In this document: positions 37,426-46,293 of the stretch, piece after piece
Position numbering within the stretch: the first letter of the stretch is position 1
Layout: each line of letters begins with the position of its first letter
NCBI GenBank assembly: GCA_047528275.1
Contig: CP180023.1
Location: 1,240,001-1,304,000, forward strand
Direction: 5' to 3'
Length of the DNA: 64,000 bases
Origin: G039954875 sp047528275
Lineage (GTDB): Bacteria > Bacteroidota > Bacteroidia > Flavobacteriales > Blattabacteriaceae
The notes under the pieces: model-generated
Databases searched by the model: none
Told to the model about the DNA's origin: nothing
Seen by the model: the letters and a program-made list of their open reading frames with translations, nothing else
Translations under genes and position numbers: made by a program

Positions 37426-38275
37426 AAATACATTCACTCTATCATTAAAAAAGTAGGATTTACTTTAGCGATTGTCTTTTTTTTCGTTTCTTGTGGCAAC
37501 AATGTTGTTCCATTCACTAGTAGGAGACAATTCAACATCGTATCCAATACCGAGATGTTTTTCATGAGTTTTGATTGGTATAACCAAGTATTGGCTAAGA
37601 AAATAATATGAAGACCAAGACAGACCCATGCATTGCAGCTTAAGAAGATCGTTGCATGTATCCAGGCTGCTGTAGAACCCTATTTTACTCAACGAGACTA
37701 AAACGATTTATTGAAAGACTATCGTTAGGAATTCAATTTGATCGAGGGTCTGGAGATCAATGCTTAGTGTATGCCTGGAGGGCAAATAGTTTTTTTCACT
37801 GTAATACTCTCCTCATATGCAAAGATGAGACAGACATCGCTGTAGTGATTAGACATGAAATAGACCATGCGCTGATCCAACCATACTGCAGGGCACATCA
37901 TCCAGCAACAATTGGCGCAATACGGCGCCATAATCGGGATAGTTATAGCGATCCAAAACAACTAATGCTGCAAGGTTTTTAATCAACTGTATTCGCACGT
38001 AGTAAGCTTGACCATTTTGAGTTATTCGAGAAAATAAGACCTCGAATCCGATAAGATTGACTTGTACATCATGGCTATAGCGCATTATGACCTGTGCGAA
38101 GCGCTAAATTTTTGGAATCAGATGGTATAAGCTACTGCAGGTAACGATCATGGTCCTCAATTTTTATCTACTCACCCCAATCCAGATAGTTGTATATTAG
38201 ATATTTATAAAGAAATGCTTAAACTCTTATAATATTATACTCAGGCTACCGGTAAAGTTGATATCAACTCCCGGA
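37426..38275 (+). pseudogene. Remnant of an M48-family zinc metalloprotease lipoprotein
   Basis: Begins with a lipoprotein-type signal (GFTLAIVFFFVSCGN). Next come FTSRRQFNIVSNTEMFFMSFDWYNQVLA, EFNLIEGLEINA-CMPGGQIVFFT, and AVVIRHEIDHALIQ, where the HExxH zinc motif is still readable. MAIAHYDLCEALNFWNQMV and PQFLSTHPNPDS at the end match the Bacteroidota M48 (LoiP/BepA-like) pattern. Several stops and shifts. BepA-like proteases monitor outer-membrane protein assembly. Confidence 0.85.
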
Positions 38276-38330
38276 AAATGAGGATACCTTCCTTTTATCG
38301 AAAAAGTGGATCAAATTTTTAAGACTTAGT

Positions 38331-39605
38331 CTAGTTTTGTAAAGCTTTTTTGAGTGCTGTAGTGATGATGATTGTAGCACCTACGTTGTGTTGTATGTAG
38401 CGGGTAGCGGCTGTCCCCATTTGGGTTCTGAATGCTGAGTGGCTAGTCAATTGATCTAAAATGTATTCCAGCTCTTGAAGATTTTTTATAATATGGGCTG
38501 CTTTTGTGTCGAGCAGGCATTGAGCTTCCGGAAATTTGTTATGTATAGGGCCGAAGAGTACAGGGATGCCGAATGCGGCAGGTTCTAAAACATTATGAAT
38601 ACCCTCCTTTCCAAAGCCTCCACCGACATAGGCAATATCTGCTGAGCCATATATTCGAGTCAATAACCCTATAGCATCTACGATCAATACCTCGCTATTT
38701 TTGATTTCATTTTCAGCACACTCGGACTGACGTAAGGTTTTTTTGAAAATCCTTTGCTGGAGTTTTGAGATATGAGCAGGACAGACTTCATGAGGTACTA
38801 GGATGAATTTGATAGGATGAGTACATCGGTTGATGAGACTAATAAGAAGGTCTTCATCCCTTCCCCAAGTGCTGCCAGCTACGAAGATGAGGGTATTGTT
38901 TTTGAATTTTTCTATCATGGGCAGGAAGGACCAAGTTTTGCGGATCTCTACTACCCGATCAAAGCGAGTATCTCCACATACAGTGATGTTCGAGATACCT
39001 ATAGATTGCAAAAGCTTTTTGGAGGTATCGTTTTGAACGAAAAAATGAGAAATCTTTTTGAGGATTTTTCTCATCACTCCTCCATAACTACGGAAAAATA
39101 TCTGATCCTTTCTGAATGCAGCTGAGATGACATAGATCGGTATGCTCCTGCGATATAAGGTTGATATCATATGAGGCCAGAACTCGTATTTCACCAGCAC
39201 GAGTATATGAGGATGAATGAGTGTTACGAAACGCTCCATATTTTTTTTCGTATCTAGTGGTAGATAAGAAATCACATCGGCATGAGTATAATATTTTTGA
39301 TTTTCGTAGCCAGGAGATGAGAAAAAAGTGAGCAATATTTTGTATTTTTTTGATTGAGATCCAATGCTTTCGATGACGGGACGACCTTGTTCAAATTCGC
39401 CTAATGAAGCGCAGTGAAACCAAATGATCTTATCCTGTGGTCCGATCTTTCCACTAAGTGTCTCAAAGAGGCCTTTCCTTCCATGGATCCATCGTCTGAT
39501 TTTGGGAGAGAAAACTGAAGCAAGATCGATCCCCCATTTGTAAAGTAAAATGAATAAGTCATAAGATCTTTCTTCCATATTATATTTTTTAGGATGAGTA
39601 TCCAT
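38331..39605 (-). CDS. waaA: 3-deoxy-D-manno-octulosonic acid (Kdo) transferase
   Basis: GT-B enzyme of the inner membrane that adds Kdo from CMP-Kdo to lipid IVA. 424 residues from 39605, or 415 from the in-frame ATG at 39578 (MEERSYDLFILLYKWG). The second start fits homologues, which begin just before such a hydrophobic helix. Motifs: WFHCASLGEFEQGRP, KYEFWPH, GSTWGRDEDLL, VPHE and the C-terminal YVGGGFGKEGIHNVLEPAAFGIPVLFGP. The first ATG lies inside a perfect 8-bp hairpin. It acts after kdsA in Kdo-lipid A assembly. Confidence 0.94.
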   Translation of the reverse strand: MDTHPKKYNMEERSYDLFILLYKWGIDLASVFSPKIRRWIHGRKGLFETLSGKIGPQDKIIWFHCASLGEFEQGRPVIESIGSQSKKYKILLTFFSSPGYENQKYYTHADVISYLPLDTKKNMERFVTLIHPHILVLVKYEFWPHMISTLYRRSIPIYVISAAFRKDQIFFRSYGGVMRKILKKISHFFVQNDTSKKLLQSIGISNITVCGDTRFDRVVEIRKTWSFLPMIEKFKNNTLIFVAGSTWGRDEDLLISLINRCTHPIKFILVPHEVCPAHISKLQQRIFKKTLRQSECAENEIKNSEVLIVDAIGLLTRIYGSADIAYVGGGFGKEGIHNVLEPAAFGIPVLFGPIHNKFPEAQCLLDTKAAHIIKNLQELEYILDQLTSHSAFRTQMGTAATRYIQHNVGATIIITTALKKALQN

Positions 39606-39621
39606 CTTTTGAGAAAGATGG
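39602..39621. repeat. Hairpin covering the upstream waaA start codon, followed by T7 on the + strand
   Basis: CCATCTTT - TGAG - AAAGATGG, perfect 8-bp stem. The complement of CAT at 39603-39605 is the upstream waaA ATG. On the + strand the stem runs into seven T and looks like a terminator, although no + strand gene ends nearby. Confidence 0.6.
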
Positions 39622-39779
39622 TTTTTTTGGTGGTTTTCTATTATATTATATGAATATATATATTAAAATATATAATTATATTAAAAATAATATTTTTATA
39701 TTATAAATATTTTCTATCTAGCAGATATCTTTTACAAAAAAAATGTTTACCTTCACCCCAGTTCTTTGTTTTATATGAA

Positions 39780-40395
39780 TAACTTTATAGTTGGAGATTA
39801 GTATGTAATAAAGTTTTAGTGGTAAAAGTATGTAAATATGTCTACAGAGGGTTTACGAATGGCTAAGTTGAAGGAAATAGATGAGAAGATCAAAAGGCCA
39901 GATCAGTCGACCTGTACCTAGCGTAGTAGGTCCTTCTCAGGGGTAGATCTACATGAAACTTTACTCTTTACTCAGTATTTTGGAAATGTCCTAGTACCTT
40001 TAAGATTTACGATTAACTCGATGATAATGATACAGTTACGGTTGAATCAATAGTTTTAAATTATCGAGAAAGCGGGGGATAATTATTCCAGGTATTACTT
40101 TCCCAACTAGAAAAGAAGTTATTTTTTTTTAGTTCTCGATGAGAAGGTTTTTAATCTCGATAGAGTTCTACTGAGGTAGAATGAGATCAGTATCAGTTCG
40201 AATTAAGACGGCTTACATTTGATCGTTTTGAGGGTAAAGTTGTCTGATTCAGATTGGTATGCTTATCAGAATTTCCCAAGTAAAAATGAAGCTTTTTTCT
40301 TGATTGATCAGTTAGCTATTCGGTATAGGCGCTACCCATACAAAATAAGCTTTGATTGAGAAACCATTGGACTATGAAGCAATATCTTAGAGTAA
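39780..40395 (+). pseudogene. Unidentified gene remnant before galE
   Basis: No intact ORF. Frameshifted pieces on the + strand read VDLHETLLFTQYFGN, VTVESIVLNYRES, FNLDRVLL, FELRRLTFDRFEGKVV and LSDSDWYAYQNFPSKNEAFF with LIDQLAIRYRRYPYKISF. The last 40 codons look clearly protein-like. I do not recognise the family. About 150 bases before this (39640-39780) are plain A/T repeats. Confidence 0.35.
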
Positions 40396-40399
40396 AGAG

Positions 40400-41407
40400 A
40401 TGAAACAAAAAATACTAGTCACAGGAGGTCTTGGATACATAGGATCACATACCGTAGTAGCTTTGCAAGAAGAAGGTTATGGAGTGGTGATCATCGATGA
40501 TTTGTCTAATTCTAGCGTAGATTTCTTGGACAGAATCACTTCTATTACGGGAATTCGTCCCGAATTTGAAAAGTTTGATCTCATGGATCAAAACCGGACC
40601 AGAAAGTTTTTTGATCAATATTCCATTGATGGATTGATTCATTTTGCTGCCTTTAAATCTGTGGGGGAGAGTGTTAAAAGGCCTTTAGCGTATTACCAAA
40701 ACAATCTTTTCTCTTTGATCGATCTCTTACAGATCTTCCAAGAGCGTGAATTGGATCATTTTATTTTTAGTTCTTCTTGCACCGTTTATGGACAGGCTAA
40801 CGAATTGCCCATCAAAGAGAGTGCGTTAGTTAAACCCGCCGAATCACCTTATGGGAAAACCAAACAAATGAGTGAAGAAATTTTGAAAGATTATACCTCA
40901 GCTTATGATAAAAAGGTGATTTCATTACGGTATTTTAATCCTATAGGAGCACATCCTTCGGGAAGGATCGGTGAATTGCCCTTAGGAGTTCCTCAAAATT
41001 TGATCCCTTTCATTACGCAAACAGCTATAGGTAAGCGTGAGGAGCTTTTGATTTTTGGAGGTGATTATCCGACCTCAGACGGTACGGCTGTTCGTGACTA
41101 TATTCATGTCTGTGATCTAGCTAGAGCTCATGTAGCGGCTTTGAGACGACTTTTGGAAAGTCGTAGTAAAACCGGTTTTGAAGTATTCAATTTAGGGACT
41201 GGGAAAGGACACTCTGTACTCGAAGTGGTGAAAACCTTCGAAAAGGTCTCTGGTTTGAAGCTTAATTTTAGGATCATAGGGAGACGTCGAGGAGATATCA
41301 TCGCCGCTTATGCAGACACTAAATTAGCCAATGAAACTTTGCGGTGGCAATCCAAGTCTTCTTTGAGCGAGGCGCTCCGGACAGCTTGGTTATGGGAAAA
41401 ACGATAG
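40400..41407 (+). CDS. galE: UDP-glucose 4-epimerase
   Basis: Interconverts UDP-glucose and UDP-galactose, supplying galactose for surface glycans. 335 residues, extended short-chain dehydrogenase fold. GGLGYIGSHT binds NAD. The catalytic Ser is in FSSSCTVYG and the Tyr-Lys pair is in SPYGKTK. The blocks YFNPIGAHPSG and GTAVRDYIHVCDLARAH are GalE-typical. UDP-GlcNAc activity cannot be excluded. It may serve the glycosyltransferase at 5.5 kb. Confidence 0.93.
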   Translation: MKQKILVTGGLGYIGSHTVVALQEEGYGVVIIDDLSNSSVDFLDRITSITGIRPEFEKFDLMDQNRTRKFFDQYSIDGLIHFAAFKSVGESVKRPLAYYQNNLFSLIDLLQIFQERELDHFIFSSSCTVYGQANELPIKESALVKPAESPYGKTKQMSEEILKDYTSAYDKKVISLRYFNPIGAHPSGRIGELPLGVPQNLIPFITQTAIGKREELLIFGGDYPTSDGTAVRDYIHVCDLARAHVAALRRLLESRSKTGFEVFNLGTGKGHSVLEVVKTFEKVSGLKLNFRIIGRRRGDIIAAYADTKLANETLRWQSKSSLSEALRTAWLWEKR

Positions 41408-41503
41408 TAGAAAAAAAAAACACGAGATCCTATTTTAATACTATGATAATTATAACTTAATAAAGTTAAATTTTTTAATCTATAATACTTATACCTCAAT
41501 ATT

Positions 41504-42091
41504 ATGAGTAGTTTTATAAATTTATTTGAAAAATTCCATTCAGATATTACTGAAGAAGAGCGGGAATGGTTGAGTACGAAGATCTATGATAAACGTTTTA
41601 GAAAGAATGAAGTCATCACCAAGATGGGTGATATTGCCAACGAAATTTACTTTATCGAAGAGGGGATCACAGCGATCATAGAAGACTACTACAAAGATAA
41701 AAAGAAAAAGGAATTTGTGTTGGATTTTAGAGTTTCAGGTGATATGGCTTGTGTTTATACTTCCTTCCTGAACAGACAACCTTCCAAATTGAAGCTTATG
41801 GCGCTCTCTCCTGTCAAAGCACAAGCGATGAAATATGACACCATACAAGAATTATATGAGACCACTTCTTGGGGAGATCGTATGGGGAGGAAAATAGCTG
41901 AAGAATTATTTATAATCAAGTCTGAGCGGGAAAGATCTCTCATGAGAGATTCTGCCACCGAACGATATCTCAGACTTTTACATACTCGTCCAGAATTGTT
42001 TAAGCGAATCCCTTTGAAGTACATCGCTGCTCACGTTCCGATCTCACAACAAGCCTTTTGTAGGCTTAGAAGTTCCTTTGTAGAGGTTTGA
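41504..42091 (+). CDS. Crp/Fnr-family transcription regulator
   Basis: 195 residues. Residues about 10-120 form a cyclic-nucleotide-binding-like beta barrel (FRKNEVITKMGDIANEIYFIEEG, then a region in place of the phosphate-binding cassette without the RxSA signature). A C-terminal winged helix follows, with LKYIAAHVPISQQAFCRLRS as the HTH (ISQ..F.RLR recognition helix). No Cys cluster of the FNR type, so it probably senses something other than oxygen or cAMP. This is the short form common in Bacteroidota. It is the only local transcription regulator in the window besides RpoN. Target genes unknown. Confidence 0.85.
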   Translation: MSSFINLFEKFHSDITEEEREWLSTKIYDKRFRKNEVITKMGDIANEIYFIEEGITAIIEDYYKDKKKKEFVLDFRVSGDMACVYTSFLNRQPSKLKLMALSPVKAQAMKYDTIQELYETTSWGDRMGRKIAEELFIIKSERERSLMRDSATERYLRLLHTRPELFKRIPLKYIAAHVPISQQAFCRLRSSFVEV

Positions 42092-42101
42092 GATAATTAG
42101 G

Positions 42102-43013
42102 TTAGAGCATCATCTGATCAAATGGGACCATGGTGTGGAAGCCTTTGTGAGAGAAATAATCTCTCATCCCTTCCCGGGCTCCTACTAAAGCGAAGTCTCC
42201 ACCCCATGCGCCCAGGCTTTTGATCATCCCTGGATAATCTGGAAAGTACTGCTCTTTGAGCGTCGGTGTTCCTAGCAAGTTAGATAAAATCTGCTCGTGA
42301 TCGGATAAGAGTTTCTCAAAATTGTCTAATGTTGTGCAATAGGGTAATTTTTGAGTAATTGAAGAGATCAATTTAAAGTTTTCATTAGGGACGTCTTTGG
42401 TACGATAAGTTTGGATGGATTTACGGCTATTTTGCTTTCTGTTTAAATGGAGGAAGTAAAGTCTCCCTTTGAAAAGGGGGGTGAATTCTATAGGAGCCAC
42501 TTGAGGTTTTTGATTTTTCAATCGGTACAATATCGGTAGGTGATGTATGGCACAAGCGATGTCATAGCCACTACCTGGAAGGCTACTCCATAATAGAGTA
42601 TAGGGATCTACTCGTGCCCATTGGGCAATGTTGTAGATTAAGGTTGAGCTGCTGCCAAGACCCCAATCTCTTGGAAATTCTAGCTGAGTTTCTACAGAAA
42701 TGCCGACCGGTTTTTGAAGGAAATCTATCTGAAGTCTCTGTGCAGCCTGTAATAGTTTTTTCAAGAGCAAGGCGACCTTTTTTTCCGTATGATGGTGTAT
42801 CCTTAATGAAGGTAATTCAAAGAAGGCTTCAAACCAGATTTGGGAAGTCTCATCTAGGCTTTTCCAATGCAATTCAGTGTGCGCTTCTAAGGGGGAGACC
42901 CTCAAAGATTGGCCTTTACGTGTAGGTAAGGCTAGCCCCCAGGCACCATCAAGAATGAAGTATTCGCCTGTAAGGAGGAGTTTACCATGACTATAAAAAT
43001 GTTGTGGTCTCAT
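42102..43013 (-). CDS. GYDIA-family GHMP kinase (mevalonate kinase-like)
   Basis: 303 residues. The N-terminal HGKLLLTGEYFILDGAWGLALP is typical of mevalonate-type kinases. The GHMP ATP loop is WGLGSSSTL. The name motif GSGYDIACA follows. The C-terminal GAWGGDFALVG matches the third GHMP motif. In Bacteroidota this family is thought to supply mevalonate-pathway kinase activity, and mvaD is at 60.4 kb. The exact substrate (mevalonate or phosphomevalonate) is not readable. It follows fabD by 17 bases on the same strand. Confidence 0.87.
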   Translation of the reverse strand: MRPQHFYSHGKLLLTGEYFILDGAWGLALPTRKGQSLRVSPLEAHTELHWKSLDETSQIWFEAFFELPSLRIHHHTEKKVALLLKKLLQAAQRLQIDFLQKPVGISVETQLEFPRDWGLGSSSTLIYNIAQWARVDPYTLLWSSLPGSGYDIACAIHHLPILYRLKNQKPQVAPIEFTPLFKGRLYFLHLNRKQNSRKSIQTYRTKDVPNENFKLISSITQKLPYCTTLDNFEKLLSDHEQILSNLLGTPTLKEQYFPDYPGMIKSLGAWGGDFALVGAREGMRDYFSHKGFHTMVPFDQMML

Positions 43014-43030
43014 GATTTTTATTGGGTGGA

Positions 43031-43906
43031 TCAGTTGGCAGCTGATACATGCATTTGTTTATTGATTTTTTTAACTAAACCTTGCAGGACTTGGCCAGGT
43101 CCTGTCTCGATGAATTCGGTAGCTCCGTCGCTGATCATACGTTCTATTAATTGCCTCCACTTCACAGGAGCAGTCAATTGTGCGATGAGGTTTGTCTTGA
43201 TCGATCGAGGATCCGTTGTACCCGTCGTCGTTACATTTTGATAGATTGGGCAATTGGGAGTTTTGAATAAAGTATGTTTAATGGCTTTTGCCAGTTTTTT
43301 ACGAGCCGATTCCATCAGTGGCGAATGAAAAGCTCCACCTACCGGAAGCATGAGTATGCGTCTCGCTCCTTGATTACGGAGGGTTTTGCAAGCCTTTTCT
43401 ACAGCTGTTATCTCGCCAGAGATTACCAATTGGCCTGGACAATTGTAATTGGCTGGTACGACGATTCCATCGATTTCTTGGCAAACAGTTTCCACTAATG
43501 CATCCTCTAAACCCAATACGGCAGCCATACCTGATGGGGTAGCCTCACAGGCTTCTTGCATGGCCAAGGCTCTTTCATAGACCAACTTCAGGCCATCTTC
43601 AAAGTCTAATGAACCATTGGCTGCTAAAGCTGAAAACTCTCCTAAAGAGTGACCAGCTGTCATATTTGGTTTGAAATCCTTTAACGTTTTTACCAGGATC
43701 ACCGAGTGGATGTAAACAGCTGGTTGAGTCACCTTGGTTTGATTGAGATCTTCTGCAGATCCTTCAAAGAGAATATTCGTGATCCGGAATCCGAGTACTT
43801 CATCAGCAACATCAAAAAGTGCTTTGGCTTCTGTAGAGCGCTTGTATAACTCTTTTCCCATACCTAGGAATTGAGACCCTTGTCCAGGAAAAATGTAAGC
43901 CTTCAT
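43031..43906 (-). CDS. fabD: Malonyl-CoA:ACP transacylase
   Basis: Loads malonyl groups onto acyl carrier protein for fatty acid synthesis. 291 residues. FPGQGSQFLGMG at the start, the nucleophile Ser in TAGHSLGEFSALAANG, the Arg/Gln oxyanion region VYERALAMQEA, and the catalytic His in PVGGAFHSPLM. TGPGQVLQGLVKK is the C-terminal signature. Transcribed divergently from tatD, with its own -7 box. Confidence 0.95.
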   Translation of the reverse strand: MKAYIFPGQGSQFLGMGKELYKRSTEAKALFDVADEVLGFRITNILFEGSAEDLNQTKVTQPAVYIHSVILVKTLKDFKPNMTAGHSLGEFSALAANGSLDFEDGLKLVYERALAMQEACEATPSGMAAVLGLEDALVETVCQEIDGIVVPANYNCPGQLVISGEITAVEKACKTLRNQGARRILMLPVGGAFHSPLMESARKKLAKAIKHTLFKTPNCPIYQNVTTTGTTDPRSIKTNLIAQLTAPVKWRQLIERMISDGATEFIETGPGQVLQGLVKKINKQMHVSAAN

Positions 43907-43929
43907 TTTAGTGAATTTGATGAGGTAGC

Positions 43930-43937
43930 CAAAATTA
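43930..43937 (-). promoter_or_regulatory. -7 box (TAATTTTG) of the fabD operon
   Basis: Exact TAnnTTTG on the minus strand, 24 bases before the fabD ATG. The -33 element at 19 bases is not obvious. Confidence 0.5.
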
Positions 43938-43970
43938 AGTCTTTTTCACAAACCGTATCGAATGCCGATC

Positions 43971-44000
43971 TTTGTCCTATCGAGACGTGAAATAATTTTG
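43971..44000 (+). promoter_or_regulatory. Promoter of tatD (TTTG-N18-TAATTTTG)
   Basis: TTTG at 43971-43974 and TAATTTTG at 43993-44000. The start codon comes only 9 bases after the -7 box, so the mRNA is expected to be leaderless or nearly so. Confidence 0.7.
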
Positions 44001-44008
44001 TATCTACA

Positions 44009-44809
44009 ATGAGCCCATTGGCTAAAAAACTAAATGTATTCCTTATCGATACCCATGTTCATTTGTATGATGAGCAGTTCGATCAAGATAGGGAAACAGT
44101 GATCCAAAGAGCATTAGAGGTTGGTGTTGAGCGGTTTTATCTCCCAGCTTCCGATAGTAGTACACTGGAGCATATACTCCAGCTTGAAGTGCGTTATCCA
44201 AAGATTTGCTTACCGATGATCGGTTTGCATCCTACTAATGTACATCCGGATACTGTAGAGGCAGAATTGGGTTTGGTGAAAAATTGGCTCGATCGACGTT
44301 CATTCGCTGCTGTAGGGGAGATTGGTATCGATCTTTATTGGGAGCAAGGTTTTTTGAGTACGCAACAATACGCCTTCCGCACCCAGGTCGCTTGGGCTAA
44401 GGAAAAATCTCTTCCTGTTGCGATTCATGCCCGAGCTGCTTTTGATGAGATCTTTGAAATTTTAGGACAAGAACGAGACGCTCGTCTGCGGGGGATTTTT
44501 CATTGTTTCTCCGGTACACTTGAGGAGGCTGAACGTGCTATCAGCTATGGGATGAAATTAGGGATCGGTGGAATGGTCACGTTCAAAAATGGACAGATTG
44601 ATTTATTTTTAAATCAAATTGATTTGAAGCATATTGTCTTAGAGACCGATGCGCCTTATCTGGCTCCAGTACCTCACCGGGGCAAGCGCAATGAGCCTGC
44701 TTATTTGAGGTTGGTACTCGAAAAGCTTGCTGATGTCTATTCGATTTCGCAAGAGGACATTGCTAGGATTACTACGCAGAATGCTATGGAAATTTTTGGG
44801 GTACATTGA
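44009..44809 (+). CDS. tatD: TatD-family metal-dependent hydrolase
   Basis: TIM-barrel amidohydrolase-type nuclease. Family members act as 3'-5' exonucleases or D-tyrosyl-tRNA-type hydrolases, and the physiological role differs between homologues. 266 residues. The metal-binding motifs are IDTHVHLYD, GEIGIDLYW, VAIHARAAFDE, GIFHCFSGT and LETDAPYLAPVPHRGKRNEP. Complete. Confidence 0.93.
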   Translation: MSPLAKKLNVFLIDTHVHLYDEQFDQDRETVIQRALEVGVERFYLPASDSSTLEHILQLEVRYPKICLPMIGLHPTNVHPDTVEAELGLVKNWLDRRSFAAVGEIGIDLYWEQGFLSTQQYAFRTQVAWAKEKSLPVAIHARAAFDEIFEILGQERDARLRGIFHCFSGTLEEAERAISYGMKLGIGGMVTFKNGQIDLFLNQIDLKHIVLETDAPYLAPVPHRGKRNEPAYLRLVLEKLADVYSISQEDIARITTQNAMEIFGVH

Positions 44810-44832
44810 ATGAATAAAAATGTTTCCTTTGC

Positions 44833-44840
44833 TATATTTG
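44833..44840 (+). promoter_or_regulatory. -7 box (TATATTTG) of pyrH-frr
   Basis: Exact TAnnTTTG, 16 bases before the pyrH GTG. The TTG upstream is 24 bases away, longer than the ideal 19. Confidence 0.55.
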
Positions 44841-44856
44841 CAGAAAATCATTCCCG

Positions 44857-45567
44857 GTGAAATATAAACGTTCCTTGCTGAAATTGAGTGGAGAAGTCTT
44901 GATGGGAGACGGTCAGTTTGGTATTGATTCTAATCGTCTTCATCAGTATACCCAAGAGGTCAAGCAGATAGTAGAGATGGGAGGGGAGATTGCTATCGTC
45001 ATCGGCGGTGGGAATATCTTCAGAGGTTTGGCCGGGGAAGATAATGGTATCGATCGTGTGCAAGGAGATTATATGGGTATGTTGGCTACCGTAATCAATG
45101 GTATGGCTTTCCAGTCTGCATTAGAGCGCTTTGGTGTAGATACGCGTTTGCAAACGGCCATCCGGATGGACCAAATAGCTGAGCCTTATATCAAAAGGCG
45201 GGCAGTTCGTCATCTTGAAAAGGGAAGAGTAGTCATATTTGCAGCAGGCACAGGCAATCCCTATTTTACCACAGATACTGCGGCTACTTTACGTGCAATA
45301 GAGATTCAAGCAGAGGTGATCTTGAAAGGGACTCGTGTAGATGGTATCTATACGGCAGATCCAGAAAAAGATCGCGAAGCCAAGAGATTGAACAATATTT
45401 CTTTTGAGAATGCTTATAAGATGGGACTTAAGGTGATGGATCAGACGGCCTTCACATTAGGTGCTGAGAACAATCTGCCGATTATCGTTTTTGATATGAA
45501 TAAAAAGGACAATCTGAGGCGGGTCGTTTGTGGCGAAAATATCGGTACATTGGTTTCAAAAATATAA
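44857..45567 (+). CDS. pyrH: UMP kinase
   Basis: Phosphorylates UMP to UDP, hexameric bacterial type of the amino acid kinase family. 236 residues from a GTG start. KRSLLKLSGEVLMG, IVIGGGNIFRG, GDYMGMLATVINGMA and FAAGTGNPYFTTDTAA are all intact. GTRVDGIYTADPEKD is the C-terminal nucleotide site. It is followed 9 bases later by frr, the common pyrH-frr arrangement. Confidence 0.96.
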   Translation: MKYKRSLLKLSGEVLMGDGQFGIDSNRLHQYTQEVKQIVEMGGEIAIVIGGGNIFRGLAGEDNGIDRVQGDYMGMLATVINGMAFQSALERFGVDTRLQTAIRMDQIAEPYIKRRAVRHLEKGRVVIFAAGTGNPYFTTDTAATLRAIEIQAEVILKGTRVDGIYTADPEKDREAKRLNNISFENAYKMGLKVMDQTAFTLGAENNLPIIVFDMNKKDNLRRVVCGENIGTLVSKI

Positions 45568-45576
45568 AAAGAACTT

Positions 45577-46131
45577 ATGGAAATATTAAATAAAACCATC
45601 AATATCAGTAAGGGAGAAATGGAAAAATCTTTAGAACACTTACAAAAGACTTTTTCTCAGATCCGTGCTGGCAAGGCAAGTCCCGCTATGCTCGACGGTG
45701 TGCGGGTAGAGTATTACAATACGATGACATCCTTAGATCAAGTGGCTAATATGATTGTTTTAGATGTAATGACAATCAGCATCCAACCTTGGGAACGTCC
45801 GATGCTTTCGGTGATAGAAAGAGCCATCATCAATGCCAATCTCGGCCTGACACCGACCAACAATGGTGAAGTTCTATTGATTCGCCTTCCACCCTTGACG
45901 GAAGAAGGACGTAAGGGATTGGTTAAAAGAGTTAAGGCTGAAGCCGAGCAAACTAAGGTGAGCATCCGTAATATCCGTAAGGAAGCTAATCATGTTTTGA
46001 AGAGAGCAGAAGGCCTAGCAGTGGACTTACTCAAAAGCTCAGAAGATCGGATACAAAAGATCACGGACGAATATATTAAAAGGGTTGATACGCTCTATGT
46101 AGCTAAGGAGAAGGAGATCATGACGGTATGA
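45577..46131 (+). CDS. frr: Ribosome recycling factor
   Basis: Splits post-termination ribosomes together with EF-G. 184 residues. FSQIRAGKASPAMLDGVRVEYY starts the first helix and beta domain, LTPTNNGEVLLIRLPPLTEEGRKGLVK links, and the long C-terminal helices end in KITDEYIKRVDTL. Complete. Confidence 0.96.
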   Translation: MEILNKTINISKGEMEKSLEHLQKTFSQIRAGKASPAMLDGVRVEYYNTMTSLDQVANMIVLDVMTISIQPWERPMLSVIERAIINANLGLTPTNNGEVLLIRLPPLTEEGRKGLVKRVKAEAEQTKVSIRNIRKEANHVLKRAEGLAVDLLKSSEDRIQKITDEYIKRVDTLYVAKEKEIMTV

Positions 46132-46293
46132 TCTTCAATTCTTCCGAAGAGGGGTACCTTGGAAGCATCAAGCTGCTTTTTTATTTCAAGTTACTAAAAA
46201 AAACAGAATATCATTTGATTTTTCTGTGAAATGAAATATATTGCCATGTCCATCGCCTTATACAGTGTGGCAACTATTATCAATCATTTGGGG

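Noticed and set aside
42614..42925. 103-codon + strand ORF inside the GHMP kinase
   Set aside because: Antisense shadow of a gene with GYDIA and GHMP motifs.
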